Origin: Streptomyces sp. NBC_00691
GTDB taxonomy: Bacteria > Actinomycetota > Actinomycetes > Streptomycetales > Streptomycetaceae
DNA length: 64,000 bases
Direction: 5' to 3'
Assembly (NCBI RefSeq): GCF_036226665.1
Contig: NZ_CP109007.1
Span: 3,698,501 to 3,762,500 of the forward strand
Shown piece after piece: positions 43,913-52,748 of the stretch; within the stretch, counting starts at the first letter, position 1, and every line of letters begins with the position of its first letter. The position numbers and the translations under genes were made by a program. The notes under the pieces were generated by a model that saw nothing but the letters and a program-made list of their open reading frames with translations, made no database searches and was not told the DNA's origin.

Positions 43913-45142
43913 TCAGCGCCTGTTCCCGCCGCCCCGGCCGGGCCCTCGTCCCTCGACCCCCCGCCGCTCCGGCCCGAGCCCCGCGCGGTCCGCAGCCGAG
44001 GCGCCGTGCGTCCAGCCCTCCTCGTCCCAGGCCGCACGCACGCGCGTGGACCGGGTTTCCGGGAAGAGTTCGTCCGTGCGGGTGGTGACCGCCAGGTCCC
44101 GTGAGGCGAGGGCCGGGAGAAGGGTCGGGGCCTCGGACGCAACACGGCGGGACGTCGCCGCGAGACGCGCGCCGAGCCGGTTCGCGTACGCCAGCAGGAA
44201 CGACTGCCGGAACGACTTCGTGCGCTTGCGGCCCCCCGCCCGCTGTTCCGCCTCCGCCCGGGTCATCGCCGCCGTCCCCTGCACGAGCAGCGAGGTGTAG
44301 AGCAGCTCCACCGGGTCCAGGTCCGCCTCGAAGCCGACCACCGTCGAGAAGCCGTACGCCTCATTCCACACCGCCCGGCAGTGGTTCGCCGTCGCGACCG
44401 CGTCGAGCAGGATCGCCTTCGCCTGCTCGTACGGCGGCTCCACCCCGATCCGGACCGCCCCCGGCGACTCCGGCGACGGCGCCCCGGCCGCGAGCGTCGC
44501 CTCGTCCAGGCTGTGCCGCGCCATCAGTTCCTGCGCCTTGGCGGTGAGGGCCTCCGCCTCCTCCGGGTACCCCGTCGCCTCCGCCTTCGCGAGCAGCGCC
44601 CGGATCCGGGTCAGCATCCGCGGCTCCCCCGCGATGCCCGGCGGCAGCGCCTCCCCCGGCACGGGGCCGACCGCGTCGAGCCTCGGCAGCCGCACCAGGA
44701 GCCGGTACAGCTCCAGGACCGTCGTCGCGTGCGAGAAGCGGTCCGTCGGCCGGCCGGGGGACGCGTCCAGCTCGTCGAGCTGGGACCGCCAGCGGTGCGG
44801 CAGCCTCTCGTAGCGGGCCGTCTCGGCCAGGACCAGGCCGGTCAGCACCCGGAGGTGCGCGTCGGAGAGGTCGCGGCGGGCGATGCGTACGAGGTCGGCG
44901 GGCTGCCAGCCGCGGCCCCACAGGGTCCGCACGAACTCCTCGCCGCGCCGGCCCAGTTCCGTGTCGGCGCGCCGGTCGGCGGCCAGCAGCGAGGCCGCCG
45001 TGTCGAGGGACCCGTCGTCGCGCGCGTACAGCGCCTCGAAGGCCCGCTCGACCGTGCCGCTGCCGCCGCTGGTGCTGCCGCTGTCTCCGGCGCTGCTCGT
45101 GCCGCCGGTGTCGCTCGTGCTCACGCCGTCCTCGTGTCCCAT
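43913..45142 (-). CDS. DUF2786 domain protein
   Basis: The 409-residue protein begins with a Ser/Gly/Thr-rich segment of about 30 residues and a helical region containing LLAADRRADTELGRRG. The DUF2786 motif is at about residues 205-245: MLTRIRALLAKAEATGYPEE followed by AEALTAKAQELMARHSLDEA. After it comes a conserved C-terminal domain (YEQAKAILLDAVATANHCRA, then FEADLDPVELLYTSLLVQGT). The function of the family is not known, though phage and mobile-element relatives exist. The last 35 residues are Arg/Gly-rich and may be over-extended. The start at 45142 has GGAGG ten bases upstream. Confidence 0.85.
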   Translation of the reverse strand: MGHEDGVSTSDTGGTSSAGDSGSTSGGSGTVERAFEALYARDDGSLDTAASLLAADRRADTELGRRGEEFVRTLWGRGWQPADLVRIARRDLSDAHLRVLTGLVLAETARYERLPHRWRSQLDELDASPGRPTDRFSHATTVLELYRLLVRLPRLDAVGPVPGEALPPGIAGEPRMLTRIRALLAKAEATGYPEEAEALTAKAQELMARHSLDEATLAAGAPSPESPGAVRIGVEPPYEQAKAILLDAVATANHCRAVWNEAYGFSTVVGFEADLDPVELLYTSLLVQGTAAMTRAEAEQRAGGRKRTKSFRQSFLLAYANRLGARLAATSRRVASEAPTLLPALASRDLAVTTRTDELFPETRSTRVRAAWDEEGWTHGASAADRAGLGPERRGVEGRGPGRGGGNRR

Positions 45143-45298
45143 GCCTCGCGGTCCTCCGCGCAGCTCACCACGGGTTCGGTGGTTACCTCCGTGTGCCCCT
45201 CGGACATGAATGTGCCTCCTTCCGCGATCTTCTCCGTCCTCCACGATGGTCTCAGCCATCACGTCGTCACCGCGGCCGCAGGGTCCGAGGGGGAGAAC

Positions 45299-45813
45299 AT
45301 GCTGCTCGTCACCGGTGTCTCCGGCGCTCTCGGCTCGCTCGTCGCCGACCGCGAGGACGTCGTCCTCGGTACGCGCGCGGGGCTGCCCGGCACCCGCCGC
45401 CTCGACTTCGACGCGCCCGAGACGCTGCCGGAGGCCTTCGCGGGGGTGGAGACACGCCCGACGCCGAGAACCGGATCACGGGCCCGCTGGGCGGGGGCCG
45501 TCTCGCCGCGGTCGCCCGCGCGGACCTCGCCGACATCGCCGTCTCGGTCGCGACGGACCCGGCCGCCCACCGCAACCGGGTGTACGAACTCGTCGGCGAG
45601 CGCGCCCTCGGCGGCGCCGAGCTCACGGAGGCCCTGGGCGCCACGTACGCCCCCGGCAGCCTCGCCGACGCCCGCGCCGCGATCGCCGCGTCCGGGGCGG
45701 CGCCGTTCCCCGGCTCGGGGGGGGGTAGCGCCATGCCTCCGTACGAGGGGCCGAACGCGGCTCGGGGCGGGTCCGGCCTGCGTACGGGAGGGCCGGCCCC
45801 GGCTCGGGGGTAG
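45299..45813 (+). pseudogene. Remnant of an NmrA-like NAD(P)-binding oxidoreductase
   Basis: The start is intact: GGGGAG, then ATG at 45299, MLLVTGVSGALGSLV with the Rossmann glycines, and RAGLPGTRRLDFDAPETLPE. Near 45450 the frame changes, and sequence typical of the C-terminal half follows: RITGPLGGGRLAAVARADLA, then YELVGERALGGAELTEALGA. The middle 60-80 residues of a normal member are missing. So one deletion with a frame change has destroyed a quinone-reductase/azoreductase-type SDR gene. The frame then runs out in Gly/Pro-rich sequence. Confidence 0.75.
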
Positions 45814-45883
45814 GGCCAGGCATACCCCTCGGACGCCTGCCTGTGGTCGTGATCGGCGGCCGCGGGAACGGTTCGCTTGAGCC

Positions 45884-46822
45884 ATGACCTCGATGCGCTC
45901 GAACACTCCCGCCGTCCCGCACGCCACGGCCTTCACCACCATCTCCACCGCTGCCGTACGGCTCCGCCGGCTCACCCGTCACCACCGGGACGTCCGCGCG
46001 CTCGACGGCGTCGACCTCGACTTCCGCGCCGGGACCTTCACCGCCGTCATGGGCCCCTCGGGCTCCGGCAAGTCCACGCTCCTCCAGTGCGCCGCCGGGC
46101 TCGACCGGCCGACCTCCGGGCAGGTGGAGGTCGGCGGGGTCGCCCTCGAAGGGCTGAGCGAACGGCGGCTGACCCTGCTGCGGCGGGACCGGATCGGTTT
46201 CGTCTTCCAGTCCTTCAATCTGCTGCCCGCCCTCACCGCCGCGCAGAACGTCGCCCTGCCCCTCCGGCTCGCCGGCCGCCGTCCGTCCCGCACCGAGGTC
46301 CGAGCGGCGCTGGCCCGCGTCGGGCTGGCGGGGCGGGAGCGGCACAGGCCGGGCGAGTTGTCGGGCGGACAGCAACAACGGGTGGCGATCGCCCGGGCAC
46401 TGATCACGCGGCCGGCCGTTCTCTTCGGCGACGAGCCGACCGGCGCGCTCGACTCGACGACGAGCCGCGAGGTGCTGGACATGCTGCGGGAGCTGGTCGA
46501 CCGGGACGGCCAGACGATCGTCATGGTCACCCACGACCCGGTGGCGGCGGCCCGCGCGGACCGGGTGGTCTTCCTGGTCGACGGGCGGGTGGCGGGCGAG
46601 CTCCGGGCCCCGACGGTGGAGACGGTCACGGCGCGGATGACCGCGCTGGAGACGGACGCGACGGACGCTGCGGTCCCGACCGCCCCGGAGCCGGACGCGG
46701 CGGTCCCGACCGCCCCGGAGCCGGACGCGGCGCGGTCGACCGCGCGTGAGCCGGGCGCGCCCGGCGCGCCGGAGGCTCCGGTCCGCACCACCGCTTCTCC
46801 CGCCCGGAGCGTCTCGTGCTGA
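45884..46822 (+). CDS. ABC transporter ATP-binding protein (MacB/LolD-like)
   Basis: The 312-residue ATPase has Walker A GPSGSGKSTLL near residue 58, signature GELSGGQQQRVAIARAL and Walker B LFGDEPTGALDSTTS, the pattern of ATPases that drive FtsX-type permeases. The last about 75 residues are a low-complexity Pro/Ala/Thr tail that contains two exact copies of AVPTAPEPDA. The permease gene starts within its stop region (GTG at 46816). The ribosome site before ATG 45884 is poor. Confidence 0.92.
   Translation: MTSMRSNTPAVPHATAFTTISTAAVRLRRLTRHHRDVRALDGVDLDFRAGTFTAVMGPSGSGKSTLLQCAAGLDRPTSGQVEVGGVALEGLSERRLTLLRRDRIGFVFQSFNLLPALTAAQNVALPLRLAGRRPSRTEVRAALARVGLAGRERHRPGELSGGQQQRVAIARALITRPAVLFGDEPTGALDSTTSREVLDMLRELVDRDGQTIVMVTHDPVAAARADRVVFLVDGRVAGELRAPTVETVTARMTALETDATDAAVPTAPEPDAAVPTAPEPDAARSTAREPGAPGAPEAPVRTTASPARSVSC
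46671..46730 (+). repeat. Exact 30-bp tandem duplication in the ATPase gene tail
   Basis: Two perfect copies of a 30-base unit (46671-46700 and 46701-46730) encode AVPTAPEPDA twice. The perfect match indicates a recent event in a tolerant part of the protein. Confidence 0.9.
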
Positions 46823-48930
46823 CCGTCGTCCTCTCCGGCCTCCGCGCCCGCTGGGCCTCCTTCCTCGGCGGGTTCGTCGCCCTCGCGCTCGGCGTGGGGC
46901 TGCTCGCCACCATGGGCCTGGGGCTGTCCGCGACCTTTCACGCGCCCGAGCGTTCTCCTCAGCGGTTCGCCTCCCCGCCCGTCGTGGTGCAGGGTCAGGA
47001 CCGGCTCACACTGGACGTACGACGCGGGACCGGGACCGTGTCCGTGGCGCAGCGACTCGACCGTCCACAGCCTGTGGACAACGATCTGCTCCGCGAGCTG
47101 GAGGCCCGCTGGACCGTCACCCGCTCCGGCGGCCCCGACGCCGTCGGCGTCGACGCCCCCGCCGCCGAGGTCCGCGCCCTCGTCGGCGCTCGCGCCCAGG
47201 TCCTCACCGGCGACGAACGGCGGCGCGCCGACCCCGGCCACGACCGGGACGCCGACGCGCTGGTCGGCGTCAACGCCCTCCTCGGCACCTCCGGCGGCGT
47301 CACCGCCTTCGTCTCCGTCTTCGTCGTCGCCTCCACCTTCGCCTTCGCCGTCGCCCTGCGCCGCCGCGAGTTCGGGCTGCTCAGGACCGCCGGAGCCACC
47401 CCCGGACAGATCCGCCGGCTCCTCCTCGCCGAGGCCGCGGCACTCGGCGTCCTCGCCTCCGCCGCCGGGTGCGCGCTCGGCGCGGCCGGCGCGCCGCTGC
47501 TCGCCAGGACCCTCGTCGACGGTGGCCTCGCGCCCGCGTGGTTCACGGTCGGCGGCCCGGCCTGGCCCTTCCACGCCGCCTTCTGGACGGGCGTGACGGT
47601 CGCTCTGGCCGGGGCGGTCGCCGCGTCCCGGCGGGCCGGGAAGGTCGGCCCGGCGGCCGCGCTCCGCGAGGCGGACGTCGACGCCGACACCCTGCCCCTC
47701 GGCCGGGCCCTGCTCGGTACGGGGCTGCTCCTGGCCGGCCTGGGGCTCCTCGTCCACACCTACGCCACGGACCCGTCCGCGCTGCTCAAGCGGAAGACGT
47801 ACACGACCCTCCCGATGCTCCTGATCACCGGAATCGCCCTGCTCTCCCCGCTCCTGGTCCGGCCGATGGCGCGGCTGCTGAGGCTTCGGGGGGCTGTGGG
47901 GACGCTGGTACGGGAGAACAGCGCCGCATCCGTCCGTCGTACGGCGGCCGTCGCCGCCCCCGTCCTCGTGACCGTCGCGCTCGCCGGGACGCTCTTCGGC
48001 TCGGCGACGAGCGTCACGCGCGCGAAGGGCGTCGAGGGGCGCGAGCAGACGGCCGCGGAGTACGTCGTGGCGGGCCCGGCCCTGCGGCCGGTGGCGGCGC
48101 CCGCCGGGGCCGTCGTCTCCCCCACGGGGCCGACCTCGGTCTTCGTACGGGACGGGGACGAGGCCGTCGTGAAGTACGGGGCGCGGGCGGTCACCGATCC
48201 GGCGGCCTTCGCCGCACTCGCCCGGCTGCCCGTGGTCACCGGCGATCCGCGGGACCTCGACGACCGGACGATCGTCGTCAACGAGGAGTTCGAGCGGCAC
48301 CGGGTGGGCGAGACCGTCGAGGTCTGGCGGGCGGACGGGACCGGCCCGGTACGGCTCCGCGTCGTGGCCGTCCTCGCCCTGGGGACCGGCGACAACGGCC
48401 CGTACGTCACCCGGGCGAACGCCCCCGGCTCCGTCCCCGACCGGATCGACGCCCACGGCGGCGGTACGGCCACGGCGCGGGCCCTGGAGGCGAGCGGCGG
48501 CACCGTCAGGACGGCCGACGCCTGGGCCGAGGCCGAGCGCCCGTCGAGCGGCGGCCCGCAGGCGCGGCTCGGCATGGTCCTGGTCCTCGGCATCGCCCTC
48601 GTCTACACGGTGATCGGCCTCGCCAACACCCTGCTCATGGCGACCTCCGTACGCGGCGGAGAGCTGGCCTCCCTCCGGCTCGCCGGAGCCACCCGGGCCC
48701 AGATCCTGCGGGTGGTGACAGGCGAGGCGACCCTCGCCGTGGCGATCGGCACCGTGCTCGGCCTCACGGTGACCGCGCTGGTCCTGGGTGCCCTCGGAGC
48801 GGGCCTCGCCGCCCTCTCGGCCCCGGTCGCCCTGGCCCTCCCGTGGGCCACGGTCGGCGCGGCGGCGGGCGTGTGCGCGACGGTCGCGGTCGCCGCGTCG
48901 GCCCTCCCCGCGTGGCGCCTGACGCGCTGA
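46816..48930 (+). CDS. FtsX-type ABC transporter permease
   Basis: The 704-residue protein has an N-terminal span (LGGFVALALGVGLLATMGLG), an outer domain, a first FtsX block (VTAFVSVFVVASTFAFAVAL and RTAGATPGQIRRLLLAEAAA), a further outer domain, and a second FtsX block near the end (YTVIGLANTLLMATSVRGGE and RLAGATRAQILRVVTGEATL). Two FtsX domains in one chain is the usual form for Streptomyces lipoprotein or peptide-handling mechanotransmission systems. GTG at 46816 overlaps the ATPase gene by seven bases. Substrate unknown; no two-component genes adjoin. Confidence 0.92.
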   Translation: MLTVVLSGLRARWASFLGGFVALALGVGLLATMGLGLSATFHAPERSPQRFASPPVVVQGQDRLTLDVRRGTGTVSVAQRLDRPQPVDNDLLRELEARWTVTRSGGPDAVGVDAPAAEVRALVGARAQVLTGDERRRADPGHDRDADALVGVNALLGTSGGVTAFVSVFVVASTFAFAVALRRREFGLLRTAGATPGQIRRLLLAEAAALGVLASAAGCALGAAGAPLLARTLVDGGLAPAWFTVGGPAWPFHAAFWTGVTVALAGAVAASRRAGKVGPAAALREADVDADTLPLGRALLGTGLLLAGLGLLVHTYATDPSALLKRKTYTTLPMLLITGIALLSPLLVRPMARLLRLRGAVGTLVRENSAASVRRTAAVAAPVLVTVALAGTLFGSATSVTRAKGVEGREQTAAEYVVAGPALRPVAAPAGAVVSPTGPTSVFVRDGDEAVVKYGARAVTDPAAFAALARLPVVTGDPRDLDDRTIVVNEEFERHRVGETVEVWRADGTGPVRLRVVAVLALGTGDNGPYVTRANAPGSVPDRIDAHGGGTATARALEASGGTVRTADAWAEAERPSSGGPQARLGMVLVLGIALVYTVIGLANTLLMATSVRGGELASLRLAGATRAQILRVVTGEATLAVAIGTVLGLTVTALVLGALGAGLAALSAPVALALPWATVGAAAGVCATVAVAASALPAWRLTR

Positions 48931-49129
48931 GCGGCGATGGTGGGACGGACGGGGCGGTGACCGGGGTCGGAGCCGGGTCACCGCCCCGTCCACGCGCGCG
49001 TCCCCGCCGGTACGGGGCCGCCCGGCCCACCGGGCCCACCCCCGTCAGCGCCCGTCCCCGTCCCTCCGCGCCCGTCCCTCCACGTCCCTCCGCCCGTGCG
49101 AAACGCCTTGCGGCGCGCTCCGGAGGGCG

Positions 49130-49540
49130 GTGATCATCGGTCCCGTGCCAGGACAGCGGAAGCGGAAGAGACAACGGCGGCGGGGGCTCGACGAGCTCAC
49201 ACGCGAAGCGGACCGTTTCGGCCCGGACGCCGGGCACTGGGAGCTCCGCTACACGACGCGGGACGAGGCGGAGTGGCGGGCGGAACTCCGGCGGCTGCGG
49301 GCCGAGGAGCCCGGCCTCGACTGGGACGCGGTCCGGCTGGACATGCTCTGCGGACGCGCGACGCACCCGACGGCGTACCGACTGAGCGTCTTCGTCCCCC
49401 ACCCGGTCCCGGCGGAGCCCCTGGCCACCCCGGCTCCGGAAGAACTCGCGGAAGGGCTCGCGGAAGGGCTCGCGGAAGGGCCCGCCACCCTCCCGTTCCC
49501 GGAGGAGCACCCCACCGCTCCGGCCCCCCGGCAGCCCTAG
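49130..49540 (+). CDS. Small hypothetical protein with EGLA repeats
   Basis: The 136-residue frame has good codon character from about PGQRKRKRQRRRGLDELTRE, then WELRYTTRDEAEWRAELRRL and LDWDAVRLDMLCGRATHPTA. A heptad-like run EELAEGLAEGLAEGP precedes a Pro-rich end. I do not recognise a family. GTG at 49130 has GGAGGG only two bases away, GTG at 49145 is further than ideal, so the start is uncertain. Confidence 0.6.
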   Translation: MIIGPVPGQRKRKRQRRRGLDELTREADRFGPDAGHWELRYTTRDEAEWRAELRRLRAEEPGLDWDAVRLDMLCGRATHPTAYRLSVFVPHPVPAEPLATPAPEELAEGLAEGLAEGPATLPFPEEHPTAPAPRQP

Positions 49541-49606
49541 ACAGGTGCCGGGACCGGGACGCACCCCCGTGCCGCCCCGGCCCCGCGGGGCCGGCGCGGG
49601 ACCGGT

Positions 49607-50191
49607 TCAGGCCCCGCTCTCCCCCGCCTCCGCCGCCACGGACTTCGCCGCCCGCCACTCCGGGGCGAGGACCGACCAGACCTCCTCGTCGTGCCGTCGG
49701 CCCCGGTACGGGTAACTGCCCCTCAGGACGGCGTCCCTGCTCATGCCCAGGCGGCGGGCCACCGCGATGCTCGGCTCGTTGTCGGAGGACACCACCCACT
49801 CCACCCGGTGGATCCCGCGGACCTCGATCGCCCAGTCGATGAGCGTCCGGGCCGCCCGGGTGATCAGGCCCTTGCCGACGCCCGCCGGCTCCAGCCAGCA
49901 ACCCGCCTCGGCCCTCCCGCTCCCGGTGTCGAGCTGACGGAGGATCACCGCGCCGACGAGGGTGCCGTCGGACCAGATGCCGTGGATGCGGCCCGAGTCG
50001 GCGGCCGCCTTCTCCGCGTACATCCGGAGGAACGCCCGGCTCGACTCCAGGTCGGTGACGACGTCGGGAAGGCCGTTGCGCGCGCCGATGAACTCGCGTC
50101 CCCGGTCCATGTGCGCCAGGAACTCCTCCGCCTGCCACGGTTCGAGCGGGCGCAGCTCCGCGCCGTCGTCTCCCAGGGGTGTCGCGTACAT
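49607..50191 (-). CDS. GNAT-family N-acetyltransferase (RimJ/RimL-like)
   Basis: The 194-residue enzyme has the RimJ/RimL-type pattern: LRPLEPWQAEEFLAHMDRGR, GRIHGIWSDGTLVGAVILRQ, GCWLEPAGVGKGLITRAART for the acetyl-CoA loop (VGKGLIT), and HRVEWVVSSDNEPSIAVARR followed by LGM. These acetylate protein N-termini or small amines. ATG at 50191 starts at the conserved MYATPLGDDG; the open frame upstream is longer but without a ribosome site. It is 68 bases after the oxidoreductase gene on the same strand. Confidence 0.9.
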   Translation of the reverse strand: MYATPLGDDGAELRPLEPWQAEEFLAHMDRGREFIGARNGLPDVVTDLESSRAFLRMYAEKAAADSGRIHGIWSDGTLVGAVILRQLDTGSGRAEAGCWLEPAGVGKGLITRAARTLIDWAIEVRGIHRVEWVVSSDNEPSIAVARRLGMSRDAVLRGSYPYRGRRHDEEVWSVLAPEWRAAKSVAAEAGESGA

Positions 50192-50259
50192 CGTCGTCGT
50201 CGCCTTCCGGGTCAGGGCCGCCACGCGCGGCGGACGGATCCTCTCACCCGACGGCGGGT

Positions 50260-51201
50260 TCACGGGATCAGGATCAACTTCCCGCGCACGTGCCCCGATT
50301 CGCTCAGCTCCTGGGCCCGCGCCGCCTCCTTCAGGGGGAGCGTGTCGGCGAGCCGGACCGCGAGGGTCCCGGCCGCGGCCCCGCGCGCGTGGGCGGTGAG
50401 TCCGGCCCGTACGGCCGCGGGCTCGCCCAGGACTCCGGAGAACACGATCCCGTGCTTCTCCGCGTCCACGTCCGCGATCGTCACGATCCGCTCCTTCGCC
50501 GCCTCGCCCCCGCCGGGCCCGCCGCCGCCGAGAAGCTCGATCGCGACCGGCAGCACCCCGTGCCCGGCCGCGTCGAACACGGCGTCCACGCCGTGCGGGG
50601 CGGCGGCCCGGACCCGGTCGGCCAGGCCCTCCCCGTACGCCACGGGGATCGCGCCGAGTTCGCGCAGGTAGGCGTGGTTGGACTCGGACGCGCTGCCGAT
50701 CACGATGACCCCGGCGGCGACGGCGAGCTGGACGCCCACCGAGCCGACGACCCCCGCCGCGCCGTGCAGGAACAGCGTCTCGCCCGCCCGTACGCCGAGC
50801 AGGTCGAGAACCCGCTGCGCCGTCTCCCCGGCCACCGGGAGGCTCGCGGCGGCCTCCCAGGACAGCCCGGCCGGCTTCGGGGCGACGATGTCGGCGATCG
50901 CGTACTCCGCGTAGGCACCGGTCTTCGTCCAGCCGAGGACCTCGTCGCCGACCGCGAGGCCGGTGACGCCCTCGCCGAGCCCGTCGACGGTGCCGGCGAA
51001 CTCCAGGCCGGGTACGGCCGGGAAGGTCGTCGGGTAGAAATCCTCGACCCAGCCGTAACGCCGCTTCCAGTCCACCGGGTTGACCCCGACGGCCGCCACC
51101 TTGACGCGGACCTCGCCGGGACCGGGCTCCGGTACGGCGACCCCCGCCGCGTGACGCAGCACCTCGGGACCGCCGAACTCCTCGTACACGATCGCTTCCA
51201 T
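50260..51201 (-). CDS. NADP-dependent quinone-oxidoreductase-like protein (zinc-free MDR)
   Basis: The 313-residue enzyme has MEAIVYEEFGGPEVL at the start, VAAVGVNPVDWKRR, and the NADPH motif LFLHGAAGVVGSVGVQLAVA. Zinc ligands of alcohol dehydrogenases are absent, so it belongs with quinone/enone reductases. ATG at 51201 has GGAGG five bases upstream. It may share a transcript with the acetyltransferase gene downstream. Confidence 0.92.
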   Translation of the reverse strand: MEAIVYEEFGGPEVLRHAAGVAVPEPGPGEVRVKVAAVGVNPVDWKRRYGWVEDFYPTTFPAVPGLEFAGTVDGLGEGVTGLAVGDEVLGWTKTGAYAEYAIADIVAPKPAGLSWEAAASLPVAGETAQRVLDLLGVRAGETLFLHGAAGVVGSVGVQLAVAAGVIVIGSASESNHAYLRELGAIPVAYGEGLADRVRAAAPHGVDAVFDAAGHGVLPVAIELLGGGGPGGGEAAKERIVTIADVDAEKHGIVFSGVLGEPAAVRAGLTAHARGAAAGTLAVRLADTLPLKEAARAQELSESGHVRGKLILIP

Positions 51202-51341
51202 CTCAGCCTCCACAGCCGCCCGTTCACTTCGACGGATCAAGACTGCGGTCACGGACACCCCCTCCCCGCCCTCCCAACGGCCAGTCCCGCCTGTCCGAAA
51301 GACCGGCCGCTCCCCACCCCTCCCCGCGTACGCTCCCCCGC

Positions 51342-52586
51342 ATGGACGCGCACACGCTGACCACCGCGTACGAGATCATCCGGCAGCCGCTCGGGGAGAT
51401 CCTCCCCAAGGTCTCGGCGGCCCTCGCCCCGCTCGTCCCGCACGTGGACGCGGCCGAACTCTCCACCCACTGCGCCCACTCCCCCTTCAAGGCCCTCGGC
51501 GGTACGGAGCTGCTGACCGCCTCCGAACTGGCGCCGCTGCTCACGGCCGGCGTGCCCGGGAGCCCCTGGCAGGGCGTGGCGACGATCGGCGGCCGGGAGC
51601 GCGAGGTCGTCGCCGTCACCAGCCACGCGACCCGGCGCGGTGCCGTGCTCGTGCTCGTACGGGAGGACGGCAGCGCCCCCGCGGGCGAGGCCGAACTCGC
51701 CGTGGCGCAGGCGCTGTGGGACCTGGTGGCCGGCCACTTCGACCGGTTCGCGACGGAGGCCCTGCCCGGCGCCCTGGCCCGGTCGCGGGCGGCCGCCGAC
51801 ACCCGGGCGCGGGTGATCGCGGAGCTGACCGCCACGCACTCCGCAGCCCTCTCCGGAGTCCTCGGAGTGCTGCGCAGCCGCGCCCTGGACGACACGACCG
51901 CCCGGGCGACCGCGACCGACCTGGCCGCGTCGGCACTGATCGAGATGCGGGCGGCCCAGCGACAGGACCGGGCGCTCGCGGAGGAGCCGGTCCAGGACGC
52001 CTTCGAGCGACTCGCCGCCGAACTCCGGCCGATGCTGCGGCACAGCCGGGTCAGGCTCGACCTGGGCGCGCCCGACTCGGACCGCTCGCTCGCGGCGGAC
52101 GTGGCGCACAGCGCGCGGGCGATCGTCCGGTCCCTGCTCCTGATCGTGCTCGAACAGGACTCGGCGCACCGGATCCATGTCGGCTGGCAGCTCACCGAAC
52201 ACGAGCTGCGGGCTTCGGTACGGGACGACGGGGCGGGCGCGCTCGCCCCCTGCGACCTGGGCGCGGGCACGGTCAAGGACCGGCTCGACGTGCTCGGCGG
52301 ACGGCTCGACATGGACGCGGTGCCGGGCTGGGGCACGACGATCACGGCCGTGATCCCGCTGGCCGCGCCGGCCGCGCCGGTCGAGGCGGCGCACCCGCTG
52401 ACCGGCCTCGGCGAGCGAGAGGTGGAGGTCCTGCGCCACCTGGCCCTCGGTCACCGCAACCGGCGCATCGCGGAGGCGCTGCACATCAGCGAGTCGACGG
52501 TGAAGTTCCACGTCGCGAACATCCTGAACAAACTGGGCGTCGACTCCCGGGGGGAGGCGGCGGCCCTCTTCCACGCGGCGGCGTAG
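51342..52586 (+). CDS. Histidine-kinase-like ATPase fused to a LuxR helix-turn-helix
   Basis: The 414-residue protein has an N-terminal GAF-like sensory part to about residue 150. A helical segment resembling a HisKA_3 dimer domain follows, but with RVIAELTATHSAALSGVLGV where the phosphorylated His should be (ELHD). An HATPase-like stretch comes next (SVRDDGAGALAPCDLGAGTV, then LDVLGGRLDMDAVPGWGTTI). The C-terminal LuxR HTH reads LTGLGEREVEVLRHLALGHR, then ISESTVKFHVANILNKLGVD. It looks like a kinase core kept as a sensor and tied directly to DNA binding. TACGCT seven bases before the ATG suggests a leaderless message. Confidence 0.85.
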   Translation: MDAHTLTTAYEIIRQPLGEILPKVSAALAPLVPHVDAAELSTHCAHSPFKALGGTELLTASELAPLLTAGVPGSPWQGVATIGGREREVVAVTSHATRRGAVLVLVREDGSAPAGEAELAVAQALWDLVAGHFDRFATEALPGALARSRAAADTRARVIAELTATHSAALSGVLGVLRSRALDDTTARATATDLAASALIEMRAAQRQDRALAEEPVQDAFERLAAELRPMLRHSRVRLDLGAPDSDRSLAADVAHSARAIVRSLLLIVLEQDSAHRIHVGWQLTEHELRASVRDDGAGALAPCDLGAGTVKDRLDVLGGRLDMDAVPGWGTTITAVIPLAAPAAPVEAAHPLTGLGEREVEVLRHLALGHRNRRIAEALHISESTVKFHVANILNKLGVDSRGEAAALFHAAA

Positions 52587-52748
52587 AGCCTGCGGGGAGC
52601 CTGGGCCCGGCAAGGGCGCCGTCCGCTGCGCCCGCCCGTTCCGCCCCGGCGCAACGCATGCCCGCTACCGGGGGTGGGGCGAGGCGCGGCCGGAGCGCAC
52701 CGGACCGCCTCACCGGCGCTGTCAGTGCCAGGTGCCAGACTCGCACCC

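Noticed and set aside
43715..44104. Possible 129-codon plus-strand gene beginning MTSEVTAAGWAVRQ
   Set aside because: No ribosome site, overlaps the end of the DUF2786 gene, and the second half is Pro/Arg-rich shadow. A decayed gene start at 43715-43850 cannot be excluded.
45884..48930. FtsX-type ABC pair as a bacitracin-type (BceAB) detoxification module with sensor kinase
   Set aside because: No kinase-regulator genes adjoin, and the permease lacks the single large Bce outer domain arrangement; a more general MacB/FtsX-like label is safer.
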